Below, one piece after another: positions 18,104-27,145 of a stretch of DNA of 64,000 bases. The translations under genes were made by a program, and so were the position numbers. The notes below the pieces were generated by a model. It was not told the origin of the DNA. It saw only the letters and a program-made list of their open reading frames with translations, and made no database searches. Origin of the DNA: Paenalcaligenes sp050487225 (GTDB lineage Bacteria; Pseudomonadota; Gammaproteobacteria; Burkholderiales; Burkholderiaceae_B); the NCBI RefSeq assembly GCF_050487225.1, contig NZ_JBKQGY010000002.1, forward strand, positions 620,001 through 684,000. The letters are read 5' to 3'. Within the stretch, counting starts at the first letter, position 1, and every line of letters begins with the position of its first letter.

Positions 18104-18212
18104 AATACTTGCCCACCTAAGGTGTAAGATAATCCGGAAATTTTAATTTTCCTGAGGCCCGTTGTGTATCTTTTTTTGGGTTGTGTACACAAACAACCGT
18201 ACCGCACTTGGA

Positions 18213-19163
18213 TTATTTTGCCAACAGACTACAACAGGCATTCACAACTGTTTCTACCGGAACTGTGTTTATAGGCTGCCCCACTTCTGGGGTCAGACAT
18301 ATGGCATTGGGGCGTGCCCAGAACCACTCTGGCTTCGCTTCGTCAAAAACTGCCACTAGAGGCACTTTACATCCCTGTGCAATATGTGAAGGCCCACAAT
18401 CATTCGTCAGCACCAGCACAGATGCCTGCACCAGTGCACATAAATCAGGCAGTGGTGGCTTATCCCAAATTTCAGCATGATCCAGCAAGTGCCACTGCGC
18501 CAGACGCTCACGTTCTTTATGCTCATCAGGCCCCAGCACAAAACTCACTTTATCTATGAGCCCACGCTGCAAACAGGCCTCGGCAGCGGCCAAGAACCTC
18601 TCAATACCCCATTTTTTGAACTCGCCCTCGCCAGCCCCTGGCATGATGGTCAAACGTCGTTGTGACATCAAGGTTGTACGCAGCTCGGCATTCGCCAACG
18701 ACTCCAAACAGGCACACGAAACCGCATAAGCATCCGCAGGTTGCAGTAGATCTACAAGCGCCATATGCCCTGCCGTGCGATATTCGCTCAAGTCTAGTTT
18801 GCAGCATTGCGACCACACCCAGTCCAAGCCAAACCTGCCGCCATAACTTAAACGTTTTGCAGGCCTACGCAACAATGCCAATAAACAATGTTTCAGACTA
18901 CTGGCGTGCAACGACATCATCAGACTACAGGATGGATCAATGGCGGCTAGCTCGTCCCTAAACGAGTCGGCTTGTACTACCTGATCTACCCAGGGTAGCT
19001 GCTTTAAGAAAGCAAACGCCCCAGTGCGCGCTACAACTCTCAATGTCGCCGTGGGGTACAACTGTTTTAATTGCCACAACATGGCAAACATAGTGACCTG
19101 AGCACCAAAAAATGGGCGGTTACGAGCAAACACCACAATGGTTTGTGGCTCTGTTATTGCCAT
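18213..19163 (-). CDS. Glycosyltransferase family 9 (heptosyltransferase-like)
   Basis: A 316-residue GT9 enzyme of the ADP-heptose:LPS heptosyltransferase type. The C-terminal nucleotide-sugar domain has LTIMPGAGEGEFKKWGIERF and the hallmark VLTNDCGPSHIAQGCKVPLV. GT9 proteins add heptose (or a related sugar) to the LPS core in the cytoplasm. The N-terminal domain begins TIVVFARNRPFFGAQVTMFA, somewhat different from WaaC/WaaF, so the donor and position are uncertain. It lies downstream of another glycosyltransferase gene on the same strand. Confidence 0.85.
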   Translation of the reverse strand: MAITEPQTIVVFARNRPFFGAQVTMFAMLWQLKQLYPTATLRVVARTGAFAFLKQLPWVDQVVQADSFRDELAAIDPSCSLMMSLHASSLKHCLLALLRRPAKRLSYGGRFGLDWVWSQCCKLDLSEYRTAGHMALVDLLQPADAYAVSCACLESLANAELRTTLMSQRRLTIMPGAGEGEFKKWGIERFLAAAEACLQRGLIDKVSFVLGPDEHKERERLAQWHLLDHAEIWDKPPLPDLCALVQASVLVLTNDCGPSHIAQGCKVPLVAVFDEAKPEWFWARPNAICLTPEVGQPINTVPVETVVNACCSLLAK

Positions 19164-19225
19164 AGGTTTTTTATATAAAAATCGTCTGAAAAGTAATAGC
19201 GATATGCTGGTCTAAACCGTCACCG

Positions 19226-20284
19226 TTACGGCTGCCGCCCCTGGTTATACAACTCACAATAACGGTCAACCATCAACGGAATAGCATGTTGTTCTACTAC
19301 CCACGCTTCCGCCTTAGCCACCATGTCTCTGCACTGTGATTCGTTTTCCAATAACTGATCGCACGCTGTAGCAATGGCATCGGCATCGCCTACATCACAT
19401 AAAATACCGCGTCCGTCATCCAGCAGCTCGGGGATACCGCCTGCTCGGGTAGCCACAACGGCGGCTTCATACAAGAACGCATCCAAAATACTAGAGCCCA
19501 AGGCTTCTTGTTTAGAGGTCAGGACAAAAACATGCATCAACCTATACATGTTTTCGATGTCACGCTTAAAGCCGACGATTTTATAAACCTGCCCTAAGCC
19601 TAGGTCTTGTATTAACTGTTGGGCGGCAGCTAACTCGCTCCCCCCAGCGCCAAAATGCAGAAATACGAAATCTTGCCGCTGCTGCCACAACGCATGCACG
19701 GCACGTATACAGGTTAGCGGATCTTTTTCTGCCGTAAAGGCAGCGCAGGTGGCAATCACAAACTTGCCGGCTAAATGCTGCTCTTCCGAGAACGCAATAA
19801 TCTGGTCCGGATCGGGAGGCACAAACTCTACGGCACTAGGGATAATGCTAACCGTTAACCCCATAGCCACAGGTGCTTGCGCAGCAGCATGGCTAATCGC
19901 CACAAACGTATCCACCCGCTTCCACTTTGCCAAAGTTCGTGCGGCTTTGGCGGCTTTTACCTCAAAGCTGGTGCGACGAGTGTAGACAAGACGCGCTTGC
20001 AGCCACGACTTCATGGCGGCCACGACGGTTAAGGCACCCGCCGTCTGCACATGTACCACATCAAAAGCTTTACGATGGCACAACAAAAAGAAAAACAAAC
20101 CGCCGTTACCGCCTACTCCCTTCACTCGTAAGCTAGCTTGAGCCGCGCGTTTGAATAGGGCTTCGCCTTTTCTGGCCAAGACGGTCACGTGATACCCACG
20201 CTGTTGCAGCTCTATAGCGGTCAACAACGTCTGGCGCTCCCCGCCACGCCATCCGCGCTCAAGGTTTACCATCAAAATCTGCAT
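19226..20284 (-). CDS. Glycosyltransferase family 4
   Basis: A 352-residue GT-B fold glycosyltransferase. The N-terminal domain starts MQILMVNLERGWRGGERQTL. The C-terminal domain has VIATCAAFTAEKDPLTCIRA, YKIVGFKRDIENMYRLMHVF and the acceptor/donor motif SKQEALGSSILDAFLYEAAV with the EX7E-type glutamates. It probably adds a sugar to LPS core or a surface glycan. It starts 11 bases from the MFS transporter stop and precedes the GT9 gene on the same strand. Confidence 0.88.
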   Translation of the reverse strand: MQILMVNLERGWRGGERQTLLTAIELQQRGYHVTVLARKGEALFKRAAQASLRVKGVGGNGGLFFFLLCHRKAFDVVHVQTAGALTVVAAMKSWLQARLVYTRRTSFEVKAAKAARTLAKWKRVDTFVAISHAAAQAPVAMGLTVSIIPSAVEFVPPDPDQIIAFSEEQHLAGKFVIATCAAFTAEKDPLTCIRAVHALWQQRQDFVFLHFGAGGSELAAAQQLIQDLGLGQVYKIVGFKRDIENMYRLMHVFVLTSKQEALGSSILDAFLYEAAVVATRAGGIPELLDDGRGILCDVGDADAIATACDQLLENESQCRDMVAKAEAWVVEQHAIPLMVDRYCELYNQGRQP

Positions 20285-20294
20285 GGATGTTCTA

Positions 20295-21713
20295 CTATAA
20301 AAAATCTGGGTCTGTTTCAGGGTTACGCTGGCGTACGATATTAATGCCCAACGCTACAAGAGCACACACGACTGCGGCCCCTATACCCCAGACGGCACCG
20401 TGTTCTGGGCTAGCACCAAACACCAGCGCTACCAATGCCGTACCAAAACTTTGGCCAAACACACGCGTAGTTGCCTGCAAGCCGCCCGCCACGCCACTAC
20501 GGCGTCTCGGTACTCCTGCTAGCATCGCTTTATTATTGGGTGTTTGGAAGAAGCCAAAACCTATACCACATAGCATCATGGACATCATGATTTGCCAGTC
20601 GGCAGCGTTTGCTCCCCACCATAAAAGGCTAGACAAACCAATCGCCGTCACAATCATGCCCGCCATACACAGCACGGCCACAGGGAAACGCCCAGACAAA
20701 TAGGCCGATAGCGGTGCCATCACCACCACACCTAAGGGCCACATCCCCATGTACAAACCTATGTCGGCATAGCTGGCTTCAATCACCTGCACAAAGTAGA
20801 ACGGCAAGCTCACCATCGCGGACATTTGGGTTGCGAAGGCAAAGAGCGACGCCAAGACGGCATAACCTACCGAGGTGATGCGCAGTATATCGACTGGCAC
20901 CACAGGGGCTTCTTGCTGCAAAGAACGCGCCAGCAGTATACGGGCGCTAAAGGCAGCGACAATCAAGCAGCCCAACGACCATATAGGGTGTGAGGTGAGT
21001 AAATCCAGACCCAAAATCGCCAAACCAAAGACGGTGGCACTCAGCAAACACGCCAACCAATCAAACTCACGGGAGACACGTGGGCTTTCAGGCAGGTATC
21101 GCACCCCTAGCCACGTCAGCGCACAAATCGGTACGGTGATGAAAAATATCCAACGCCATGATGCAACATCTAGCACAAACGCACCAATGGATGGTGCCAA
21201 TACGGCTGCGGTAGATACCACCACGACGTTCAAACTAATGCCTACTGCCAGTTTTTCTAGCGGATAAATCATCCGCACTAAACTGCCAAATAGACACATC
21301 AGCATCGAAGCGCCCAAACCCTGCATAATGCGCGACATCAGCAACATAGCAAAGGATTGCGAGAATGCCGCACTGCACGATGCCACTAAGAAAATAACGG
21401 TGCCCGCAACAAATAACCGCCGCAACCCTATACGTTCAGCTACCGCCGATAAGGGCAGTAAGGTCATCACAATGGTTAGGCTATACGCAATGGGAATCCA
21501 CACCACTCTGGACGCATTGATGTGCAGCTCTTCAGCAATAACCGGCAACGCCACGTTAGACATAGCCGCGTCCAACACCGAGATTGCAATCGCCAGCAAC
21601 AACGTGATAACCGCAGGAATGCGTTCACGCAATGGCAAGCCATCAGGCCCGTCACTGTTATTAGCAGGGCTGATGACCTCGTCTTCAAGAGGAGAGTATT
21701 TTTCGCTTGGCAC
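20295..21713 (-). CDS. MFS transporter, EmrB/QacA (DHA2) drug efflux family
   Basis: A 472-residue polytopic transporter. LDAAMSNVALPVIAEELHIN is the DHA2 motif after helix 1 (LD..ivNvALP). RIMQGLGASMLMCLFGSLVR in helix 4 and the conserved proline-rich motif near helix 5 are also present. Thirteen to fourteen hydrophobic segments suit the 14-helix drug:H+ antiporters. Substrates may be toxic organic compounds; no adjoining regulator or membrane-fusion partner is present. It lies 5 bases after the glmU stop, so the two may be co-transcribed. Confidence 0.88.
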   Translation of the reverse strand: MPSEKYSPLEDEVISPANNSDGPDGLPLRERIPAVITLLLAIAISVLDAAMSNVALPVIAEELHINASRVVWIPIAYSLTIVMTLLPLSAVAERIGLRRLFVAGTVIFLVASCSAAFSQSFAMLLMSRIMQGLGASMLMCLFGSLVRMIYPLEKLAVGISLNVVVVSTAAVLAPSIGAFVLDVASWRWIFFITVPICALTWLGVRYLPESPRVSREFDWLACLLSATVFGLAILGLDLLTSHPIWSLGCLIVAAFSARILLARSLQQEAPVVPVDILRITSVGYAVLASLFAFATQMSAMVSLPFYFVQVIEASYADIGLYMGMWPLGVVVMAPLSAYLSGRFPVAVLCMAGMIVTAIGLSSLLWWGANAADWQIMMSMMLCGIGFGFFQTPNNKAMLAGVPRRRSGVAGGLQATTRVFGQSFGTALVALVFGASPEHGAVWGIGAAVVCALVALGINIVRQRNPETDPDFL

Positions 21714-21718
21714 GTTGG

Positions 21719-23089
21719 TTATTTTTTGACCGGCCTTTTCCAGTTGCTAATGGTAGTTTGTGGAGTACGTGAAATGGTCAGTTCTTCTTCAGGAGCGTCA
21801 CGCGTTAAGGTAGTACCTGCGCCCACCGTTGCCCCTCGGCCTACCCGTACAGGAGCAACCAACTGTGTGTCTGAACCGATAAACGCGTCATCTTCAATGA
21901 TGGTGCGGTACTTGTTCACACCATCGTAATTGCACGTGATGGTACCCGCGCCTATGTTGACGCGCTCACCTATCTGCGCATCACCCAGATACGACAAGTG
22001 GCTCGCTTTAGTATCCGCACCCAAGGTACTGTTTTTCACTTCTACGAAGTTACCCACCGCCGCACCACGCTCTAGCACAGCTCCGGGACGCAAACGCGCG
22101 TAAGGGCCAATACTGGTGTGCTCTGCCGCACGGCTTTGATCCAAATGGCTAAACGCATGCACGACAGTACCTGCACCCAGCTCTACATTTTTCAGTACAC
22201 AATGCGGACCCACACGTACGCCATCGCCCAACACTACCGTGCCCTCAAACACACAACCCACATCAATGTACACATCACGGCCACACTGCAAGCTGCCGCG
22301 TACATCAAAACGAGAAGGGTCCATGATGCTCACGCCTTGCTCAAGCAAGCGACGCGCTTGTTCTGCCTGCCATGCACGCTCTAGCTGAGCCTGCTGCACA
22401 CGGCTATTTACACCTAAGGTTTCCCAAGGGAAAGAAGGGTGTGCAGCGTTCACCGCCACGCCATCAGCGACAGCCAAGCCTACGATGTCGGTCAGGTAGT
22501 ACTCACCTTGTGCATTCTTGTTATCAATGCGTGACAACCAATCGCGCAGACGCACAGTAGGTGCAGCCATAATGCCGGTGTTGACCTCACGGATTTGGTG
22601 CTCGGCTTCCGAGGCGTCTTTGTGTTCCACAATACGGCTAATGGTGCCTTGTTCGTTACGAACAATACGGCCATAACCGGTAGGATCATCCAGAAACTCC
22701 GTCAAAATGGCCAAACCATTTTGACGAGCTTCTAGCAGTGCTTTTAAGGTATCGCTCTGTACTAACGGTACATCGCCATACAGCACTAAGGTTGTGTCAT
22801 CAGGATGCTCACCCAGCAGCACAGGCTCTGCCTGCATGACCGCATGACCGGTACCCTGCTGGGGCTGTTGTAACACCACGTGTATGTCGGTTTGGCCTGC
22901 CAAATACTGCTGTAACTGCTCGGCACCATGACCTGCGACTACCACGATACGGCTAGGCTCTAGTTGACGCGCCGCTTCCACGACATGCATCAACATAGGT
23001 TTACCCGCAATGGGGTGCAACACCTTAGGCAATGCAGACTGCATGCGTTTGCCCATACCCGCTGCCAGTATTACTACATTCAGCATCAT
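21719..23089 (-). CDS. glmU: Bifunctional GlmU (uridylyltransferase / glucosamine-1-phosphate acetyltransferase)
   Basis: This 456-residue enzyme makes UDP-GlcNAc. The N-terminal uridylyltransferase domain has VVILAAGMGKRMQSALPKVL and LVLYGDVPLVQSDTL. The C-terminal left-handed beta-helix acetyltransferase shows hexapeptide repeats and the signature NFVEVKNSTLGADTKASHLS followed by YLGDAQIGERVNIGAGTITC. Length is normal. A second ATG three bases in (23086) has better spacing to AGGA. It acts in the cytoplasm, downstream of GlmS in amino-sugar synthesis. Confidence 0.97.
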   Translation of the reverse strand: MMLNVVILAAGMGKRMQSALPKVLHPIAGKPMLMHVVEAARQLEPSRIVVVAGHGAEQLQQYLAGQTDIHVVLQQPQQGTGHAVMQAEPVLLGEHPDDTTLVLYGDVPLVQSDTLKALLEARQNGLAILTEFLDDPTGYGRIVRNEQGTISRIVEHKDASEAEHQIREVNTGIMAAPTVRLRDWLSRIDNKNAQGEYYLTDIVGLAVADGVAVNAAHPSFPWETLGVNSRVQQAQLERAWQAEQARRLLEQGVSIMDPSRFDVRGSLQCGRDVYIDVGCVFEGTVVLGDGVRVGPHCVLKNVELGAGTVVHAFSHLDQSRAAEHTSIGPYARLRPGAVLERGAAVGNFVEVKNSTLGADTKASHLSYLGDAQIGERVNIGAGTITCNYDGVNKYRTIIEDDAFIGSDTQLVAPVRVGRGATVGAGTTLTRDAPEEELTISRTPQTTISNWKRPVKK

Positions 23090-23114
23090 GTTCCTGTATT
23101 CCTCAACCTAGTTA

Positions 23115-23810
23115 TTACTTGCTACTTTTGGGTGCGCTTTTACGCGCGGTGCTACCACTGGCAGGTGCAGTAGTGGCTTTCTTCACAGCTTTTTTAGCGG
23201 CTTTTTTAACTGCCTTCTTGGCAGCTTTCTTTGCCGTCGCAGGGCGTGTAGTGCCAGCAGGTTTAGCAGCTCGACGCATCGTAGAGTCGCCCGATACGGG
23301 TTGTACTACGCCTGTCATGCCATCCACCATACTCTGCGCGCTTTGCATGGAGGCTGCGGTAGCAGATGCCACGGCGTTGAACTGCTTTTGCAGCAAGTCC
23401 CATACCGCTTGACCAGCATCTTGCATGCCTTGCTCGGTTGCTTGTTTTAGACCTTCATCAGCACCACTGGCCATACGCTCACCCGCCATTTGTGTGGCTT
23501 GCTGAGCAAAGTTTTGTACAGTGCGTAATGTCGCTTTCTGAATTTCCAAACCTTGAATCGTGCCTTCCAACATGGACAGATTCAATTTCAGCCAGTTTTC
23601 TACAGCGCGTAAATCACGTAGGCGCTTTTCCAGCTCCTCGGGTGACAACATGGCAGCAGACGCGTCGGCAAAACTGCCAAAGCCAGCACCTCCCCCCATA
23701 GATTCCCAAGCAGTGCGCATCATGTCTAGTGACGCAAACAATGGATTCTGAGCAGAATCCGCATTCATACCACTTCCCATCATTCCGGGTATATCAAAAG
23801 GATTACGCAT
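23115..23810 (-). CDS. phaM: PhaM-family polyhydroxyalkanoate granule regulatory protein
   Basis: A 231-residue protein. The N-terminal PhaM domain contains NPFDIPGMMGSGM, DMMRTAWESMG and LSPEELEKRLRDLRAVENWL. A variable middle follows, then a Lys/Ala-rich C-terminal tail of AAKKAVKK-type repeats resembling histone H1-like DNA-binding tails. In Ralstonia eutropha PhaM binds PHB synthase and the nucleoid, controlling granule number and partition. The gene is 25 bases upstream of glmU on the same strand. No PHA synthase is in the window. Confidence 0.88.
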   Translation of the reverse strand: MRNPFDIPGMMGSGMNADSAQNPLFASLDMMRTAWESMGGGAGFGSFADASAAMLSPEELEKRLRDLRAVENWLKLNLSMLEGTIQGLEIQKATLRTVQNFAQQATQMAGERMASGADEGLKQATEQGMQDAGQAVWDLLQKQFNAVASATAASMQSAQSMVDGMTGVVQPVSGDSTMRRAAKPAGTTRPATAKKAAKKAVKKAAKKAVKKATTAPASGSTARKSAPKSSK

Positions 23811-23847
23811 GGCTTTACCCCTTTTTGCAGGCCGTTATTAATGACTA

Positions 23848-24702
23848 CTACGCTATGGTATCCGGTATTGAGGCACGGTGACAGATGCTGTCTAAACTCA
23901 CCAGTTCTGCTTCCAAGGTAAATTCACCCGCCACCGACATTTCCCAATACTCTTCTACGCTGATATGGCGTATCTCGCTGACTTCACCATCTTGATTTTC
24001 CGGTTGTACATCGTGAGCCAATACACAATCGTTCACCCACGCATTTTCTACCTGATAACCTTCAGGCAAACGGCGATGCATACGGGTGATCAGCCTCATT
24101 GGCTCTAGTGCGTGCAAATCTTTGGCGTATAAACCGGCTTCTTCTTCGCTTTCACGCAGCAGCGACACGTCTAAGTCTTCGTGTGCGCTCACCAAACCAC
24201 CGACTAAGGTATCCCACATATTAGGATTGGTAGACTTATGGGCCGCACGTTTCTGCACCCACAAGCGGCCCTCTGGCGTCCAGGCGTTCAAGTGCACGGC
24301 TTGGGTCAATATGCCTAACGGACGCACCGCACCACGCTCTATAGCACCTAAGCAGCGCCCTTCAGCAAACACGTCTAACAATTCGCCGCGCCAGGCTTTC
24401 ACAAAGCCCGCTTCATTCAATTTATTGGCAATACGCTCTAACAGCCGGTTGGCTTGTACCGTGGGCAGTCGCATATCACCGATATGCACCGCGTCACCGT
24501 CACAAATTACCCCGTCTATGGTTACTAGTTCAGGGATAACTTCTTTTAAAACCCAACCGCAAACACGACCACAAAAGGTCAGTGGACGACTACCTACTGG
24601 GGGCAACTCTTGTGCCTGAGCCAGCAATAGCTTGAAACGCTGCCGCATGGGCTTATGCAAGGAAGAAGATATTTGAATTTTCATGTAAGAATTGTAGTGC
24701 AT
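23848..24702 (-). CDS. NUDIX hydrolase with N-terminal DUF4743-type domain
   Basis: About 284 residues. The C-terminal two-thirds holds the NUDIX fold, with the box GGLVSAHEDLDVSLLRESEE followed by EAGL (a diverged GX5EX7REUXEEXGU, with the REsEEEAG core intact). The N-terminal part, including ERIANKLNEAGFVKAWRGEL, is the extra domain seen in the thiamine-pyrophosphokinase-neighbouring NUDIX proteins. It probably hydrolyses a nucleotide or thiamine-phosphate derivative. The start is uncertain: the ATG at 24702 has GAGAG upstream, a later one is at 24684, and the frame is open to 24723. Confidence 0.82.
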   Translation of the reverse strand: MHYNSYMKIQISSSLHKPMRQRFKLLLAQAQELPPVGSRPLTFCGRVCGWVLKEVIPELVTIDGVICDGDAVHIGDMRLPTVQANRLLERIANKLNEAGFVKAWRGELLDVFAEGRCLGAIERGAVRPLGILTQAVHLNAWTPEGRLWVQKRAAHKSTNPNMWDTLVGGLVSAHEDLDVSLLRESEEEAGLYAKDLHALEPMRLITRMHRRLPEGYQVENAWVNDCVLAHDVQPENQDGEVSEIRHISVEEYWEMSVAGEFTLEAELVSLDSICHRASIPDTIA

Positions 24703-24830
24703 GCACTCTCGCCGCAGCACCACACTATGCAGTTTTTTACATTAGTCCCCAGCAGACTAGCAATCTTGCATTCATAACTTTGCTGTCACGATACACTACA
24801 TTGCACACCGACTTGCTTATTTGAACCACT

Positions 24831-25442
24831 ATGCCATTTCGTTTCCCTGCTTTCTTCCGTGTATTTTCCTTACTTATATTCAGTCTAGGGTTAGCTGCCT
24901 GCTCCCCTGAACCAGAACCTCAGCCCTTTATCGGTAATGATATTTCTACAGCGGGCATAGGCCGAACCCTGGCATTAGTGGATGGCCAAGGACAACCTCG
25001 TAGCTTGAAGGACTTCAGAGGGAAAACAGTCGTCGTATTTTTTGGTTTTACCCAATGCCCTGATGTATGCCCAACCGCGATGGTGCAATTAGCCAGCGCA
25101 ATGGAAATGCTGGGGGAACAGGCTAAAGACGTACAAGTACTACTTATTACCGTAGACCCTGAGCGCGACACTCCCGATGTCATGCAAGCCTATGTAGAAG
25201 CCTTTGACCCTCGCTTTATAGGACTGACTGGCACGCCCGAGCAAGTGCGCAAAACCGCACAATCCTTCAAAGCCTTTTATGTCAAAGTCCCCTCACCACA
25301 GATTGGGCAATACACGATGGATCACTCATCTTCTTTTTATCTGATAGACAGTGAAGGAAAGACTAGGGTGTTAATGCGTGGAGACGCCAGCGCTGAAGAC
25401 ATTGCACACGATGTGCAACTGCTAGCAACGTCTGCACCATAA
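24831..25442 (+). CDS. SCO1/SenC-family copper chaperone lipoprotein
   Basis: A 203-residue protein with a lipoprotein signal (LGLAAC, Cys24) and a thioredoxin fold. The copper site FTQCPDVCPT supplies Cys76 and Cys80, and the conserved distal histidine is His165 in YTMDHSSSFYLID. SCO proteins deliver copper to the CuA site of cytochrome c oxidase or act as periplasmic thiol reductants. No oxidase genes adjoin it in this window. It is a single gene, divergent from the NUDIX gene. Confidence 0.93.
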   Translation: MPFRFPAFFRVFSLLIFSLGLAACSPEPEPQPFIGNDISTAGIGRTLALVDGQGQPRSLKDFRGKTVVVFFGFTQCPDVCPTAMVQLASAMEMLGEQAKDVQVLLITVDPERDTPDVMQAYVEAFDPRFIGLTGTPEQVRKTAQSFKAFYVKVPSPQIGQYTMDHSSSFYLIDSEGKTRVLMRGDASAEDIAHDVQLLATSAP

Positions 25443-25557
25443 TGCATTCTCTACAGATCGTTGGACGGCCGTCTTATCAGGGAAGATACGTAGCAGGCTA
25501 AAGCACGCCTAACAGGTAAGATCAAGAATCCTAGTACTGTAATACTCTGAGTGGATT

Positions 25558-26544
25558 ATGATTCTTAAGCCTGACGCCGACGGCATCATCAAGGTTTCTT
25601 TTCTTTTGCTGCCTGAGTACGCCATGGTGGCATTACTTTCAGCCATAGAGCCGCTACGTGTAGCAAATCGCTTTGCCAAACGTGAAATTTTCCGCTGGCA
25701 ATTAATCTCTGAGTCCAACGAAGTGGTGCATGCTAGCAATGGACTTGCCATTCAGCAAAGCATCCCTATGCACGAAGCAGAGAATCTGCGCAACCTCATT
25801 GTTTGCTCTAGCTTTCATCCAGAGCGCCATCTACGCTCAGAAACTATTTCGTGGCTGCAACGACAAGCACGGCAAGGTGTATTACTGGGCGCCATGGATA
25901 CAGGCTGTCATTTATTACAGGCAGCAGGTCTATTGAAAAACCACCGCATCACCATGCACTGGGAGGCTATTCCCGCCTTTCAGGAAAACTATCCCGAATT
26001 AGAAATCACCAACGAGTTATTTGAAATAGACCGCAACCTTGTCACCTGCGCGGGTGGCACTGCTGCCATTGATCTCATGCTTTATGTCATCCAAACTGCT
26101 TTTGGGCATGAGCTAGCCATACAAGTCTGCGAACAATTTATTAATAGTGGTATACGACAAAAATCCGATAAACAACGCATCAATTTAGCGGCAAGACTAG
26201 AGCTCTATCATCCTCGTTTGCTACGGGTGATAGAGCTGATGGAAAGTCACCTAGAAGAACCTATTGCCTTGGAGGAGTTAGCAAGACGGGCCTGCGTTTC
26301 CACACGCCAGTTGGAGCGCCTATTTCGTCAACACCTACAGCAATCACCAGCCGCCTACTATATGGGCTTACGCTTACAACGAGCCCAATCCTTATTACAA
26401 GGCTCCACATTAAGCGTGGCAGAGGTAGGACTAGCCTGTGGGTTTAGCGCTGCTGCCCATTTTTCACGTACCTATAGAAAATGGTATGGTCACACCCCTG
26501 CTAGCCACCGCCCCCTCCACAAACGCGACACTCTAGGACATTAA
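25558..26544 (+). CDS. GlxA-family AraC-type transcriptional regulator
   Basis: A 328-residue regulator. The N-terminal DJ-1/PfpI-like domain includes VSFLLLPEYAMVALLSAIEP, LLGAMDTGCHLLQAAGLLKN and LVTCAGGTAAIDLMLYVIQT. The C-terminal AraC helix-turn-helix pair includes LEELARRACVSTRQLERLFR and VAEVGLACGFSAAAHFSRTY. This architecture is shared by CdhR and GbdR, which regulate carnitine and glycine betaine catabolism in Pseudomonas. It adjoins a carnitine-type gene cluster and its stop overlaps the convergent caiE stop by 4 bases, so it is the likely local regulator. Confidence 0.9.
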   Translation: MILKPDADGIIKVSFLLLPEYAMVALLSAIEPLRVANRFAKREIFRWQLISESNEVVHASNGLAIQQSIPMHEAENLRNLIVCSSFHPERHLRSETISWLQRQARQGVLLGAMDTGCHLLQAAGLLKNHRITMHWEAIPAFQENYPELEITNELFEIDRNLVTCAGGTAAIDLMLYVIQTAFGHELAIQVCEQFINSGIRQKSDKQRINLAARLELYHPRLLRVIELMESHLEEPIALEELARRACVSTRQLERLFRQHLQQSPAAYYMGLRLQRAQSLLQGSTLSVAEVGLACGFSAAAHFSRTYRKWYGHTPASHRPLHKRDTLGH

Positions 26545-27128
26545 TGTGGCAACACGGTAGTCACACCTTGCAAACGGCGGCGATTTGGCTCTGGTTGTGA
26601 TAGCGGTGCACTCTCTACCATACCCCGTAAACTACGCCCTACTAACGCCTGATACTCCTGAGTGTTCAAGTTCTTCCACTGCAAGTCGTGTTCAGTCACT
26701 GACCGTACCACTTTGGCTGGTGAGCCCATCAGTACTTGTCTAGGCTCGCCTTGAAAGCCAGCCTTCACGAAACTCATTGCAGCCACTAAGCTATCTTGAC
26801 CAATCACTGCATTGTCCATAATGACCGAGTTCATACCAATCAATGCGTTCTCACCCACCACACAACCGTGCAAAATAGCACCATGCCCTATATGGCCATT
26901 GCGCTGCACTACAGTATCGATTTCGCAATAACCATGCATCATGCAGTGATCCTGAAGATTCGACCCTTCCTCTAGAATCAACCTACCAAAATCGCCGCGC
27001 AGCGATGCAAACGGTGCCACATATACATTTGCTCCTATGATCACATCACCGATCAACACGGCAGTAGGATGTACATACGCGCTAGGATGCACTACGGGAG
27101 TCAATCCTTCAAAGGTATAGCAAGGCAT
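26541..27128 (-). CDS. caiE: CaiE-like gamma-carbonic-anhydrase-fold protein
   Basis: A 195-residue left-handed beta-helix protein. YTFEGLTPVVHPSAYVHPTA, LIGDVIIGANVYVAPFASLR, NGHIGHGAILHGCVVG and GMNSVIMDNAVIG closely follow E. coli CaiE as I remember it, including NGHIGHGAILHGCV and VAAMSFVKAGF. Metal-binding histidines are present. CaiE is reported to raise the activity of the carnitine enzymes CaiB and CaiD, perhaps through a cofactor; PaaY is a related thioesterase. It is the third gene of the caiD operon, 17 bases after the SDR gene. Confidence 0.9.
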   Translation of the reverse strand: MPCYTFEGLTPVVHPSAYVHPTAVLIGDVIIGANVYVAPFASLRGDFGRLILEEGSNLQDHCMMHGYCEIDTVVQRNGHIGHGAILHGCVVGENALIGMNSVIMDNAVIGQDSLVAAMSFVKAGFQGEPRQVLMGSPAKVVRSVTEHDLQWKNLNTQEYQALVGRSLRGMVESAPLSQPEPNRRRLQGVTTVLPH

Positions 27129-27145
27129 ATTTCACTCCTACGTTT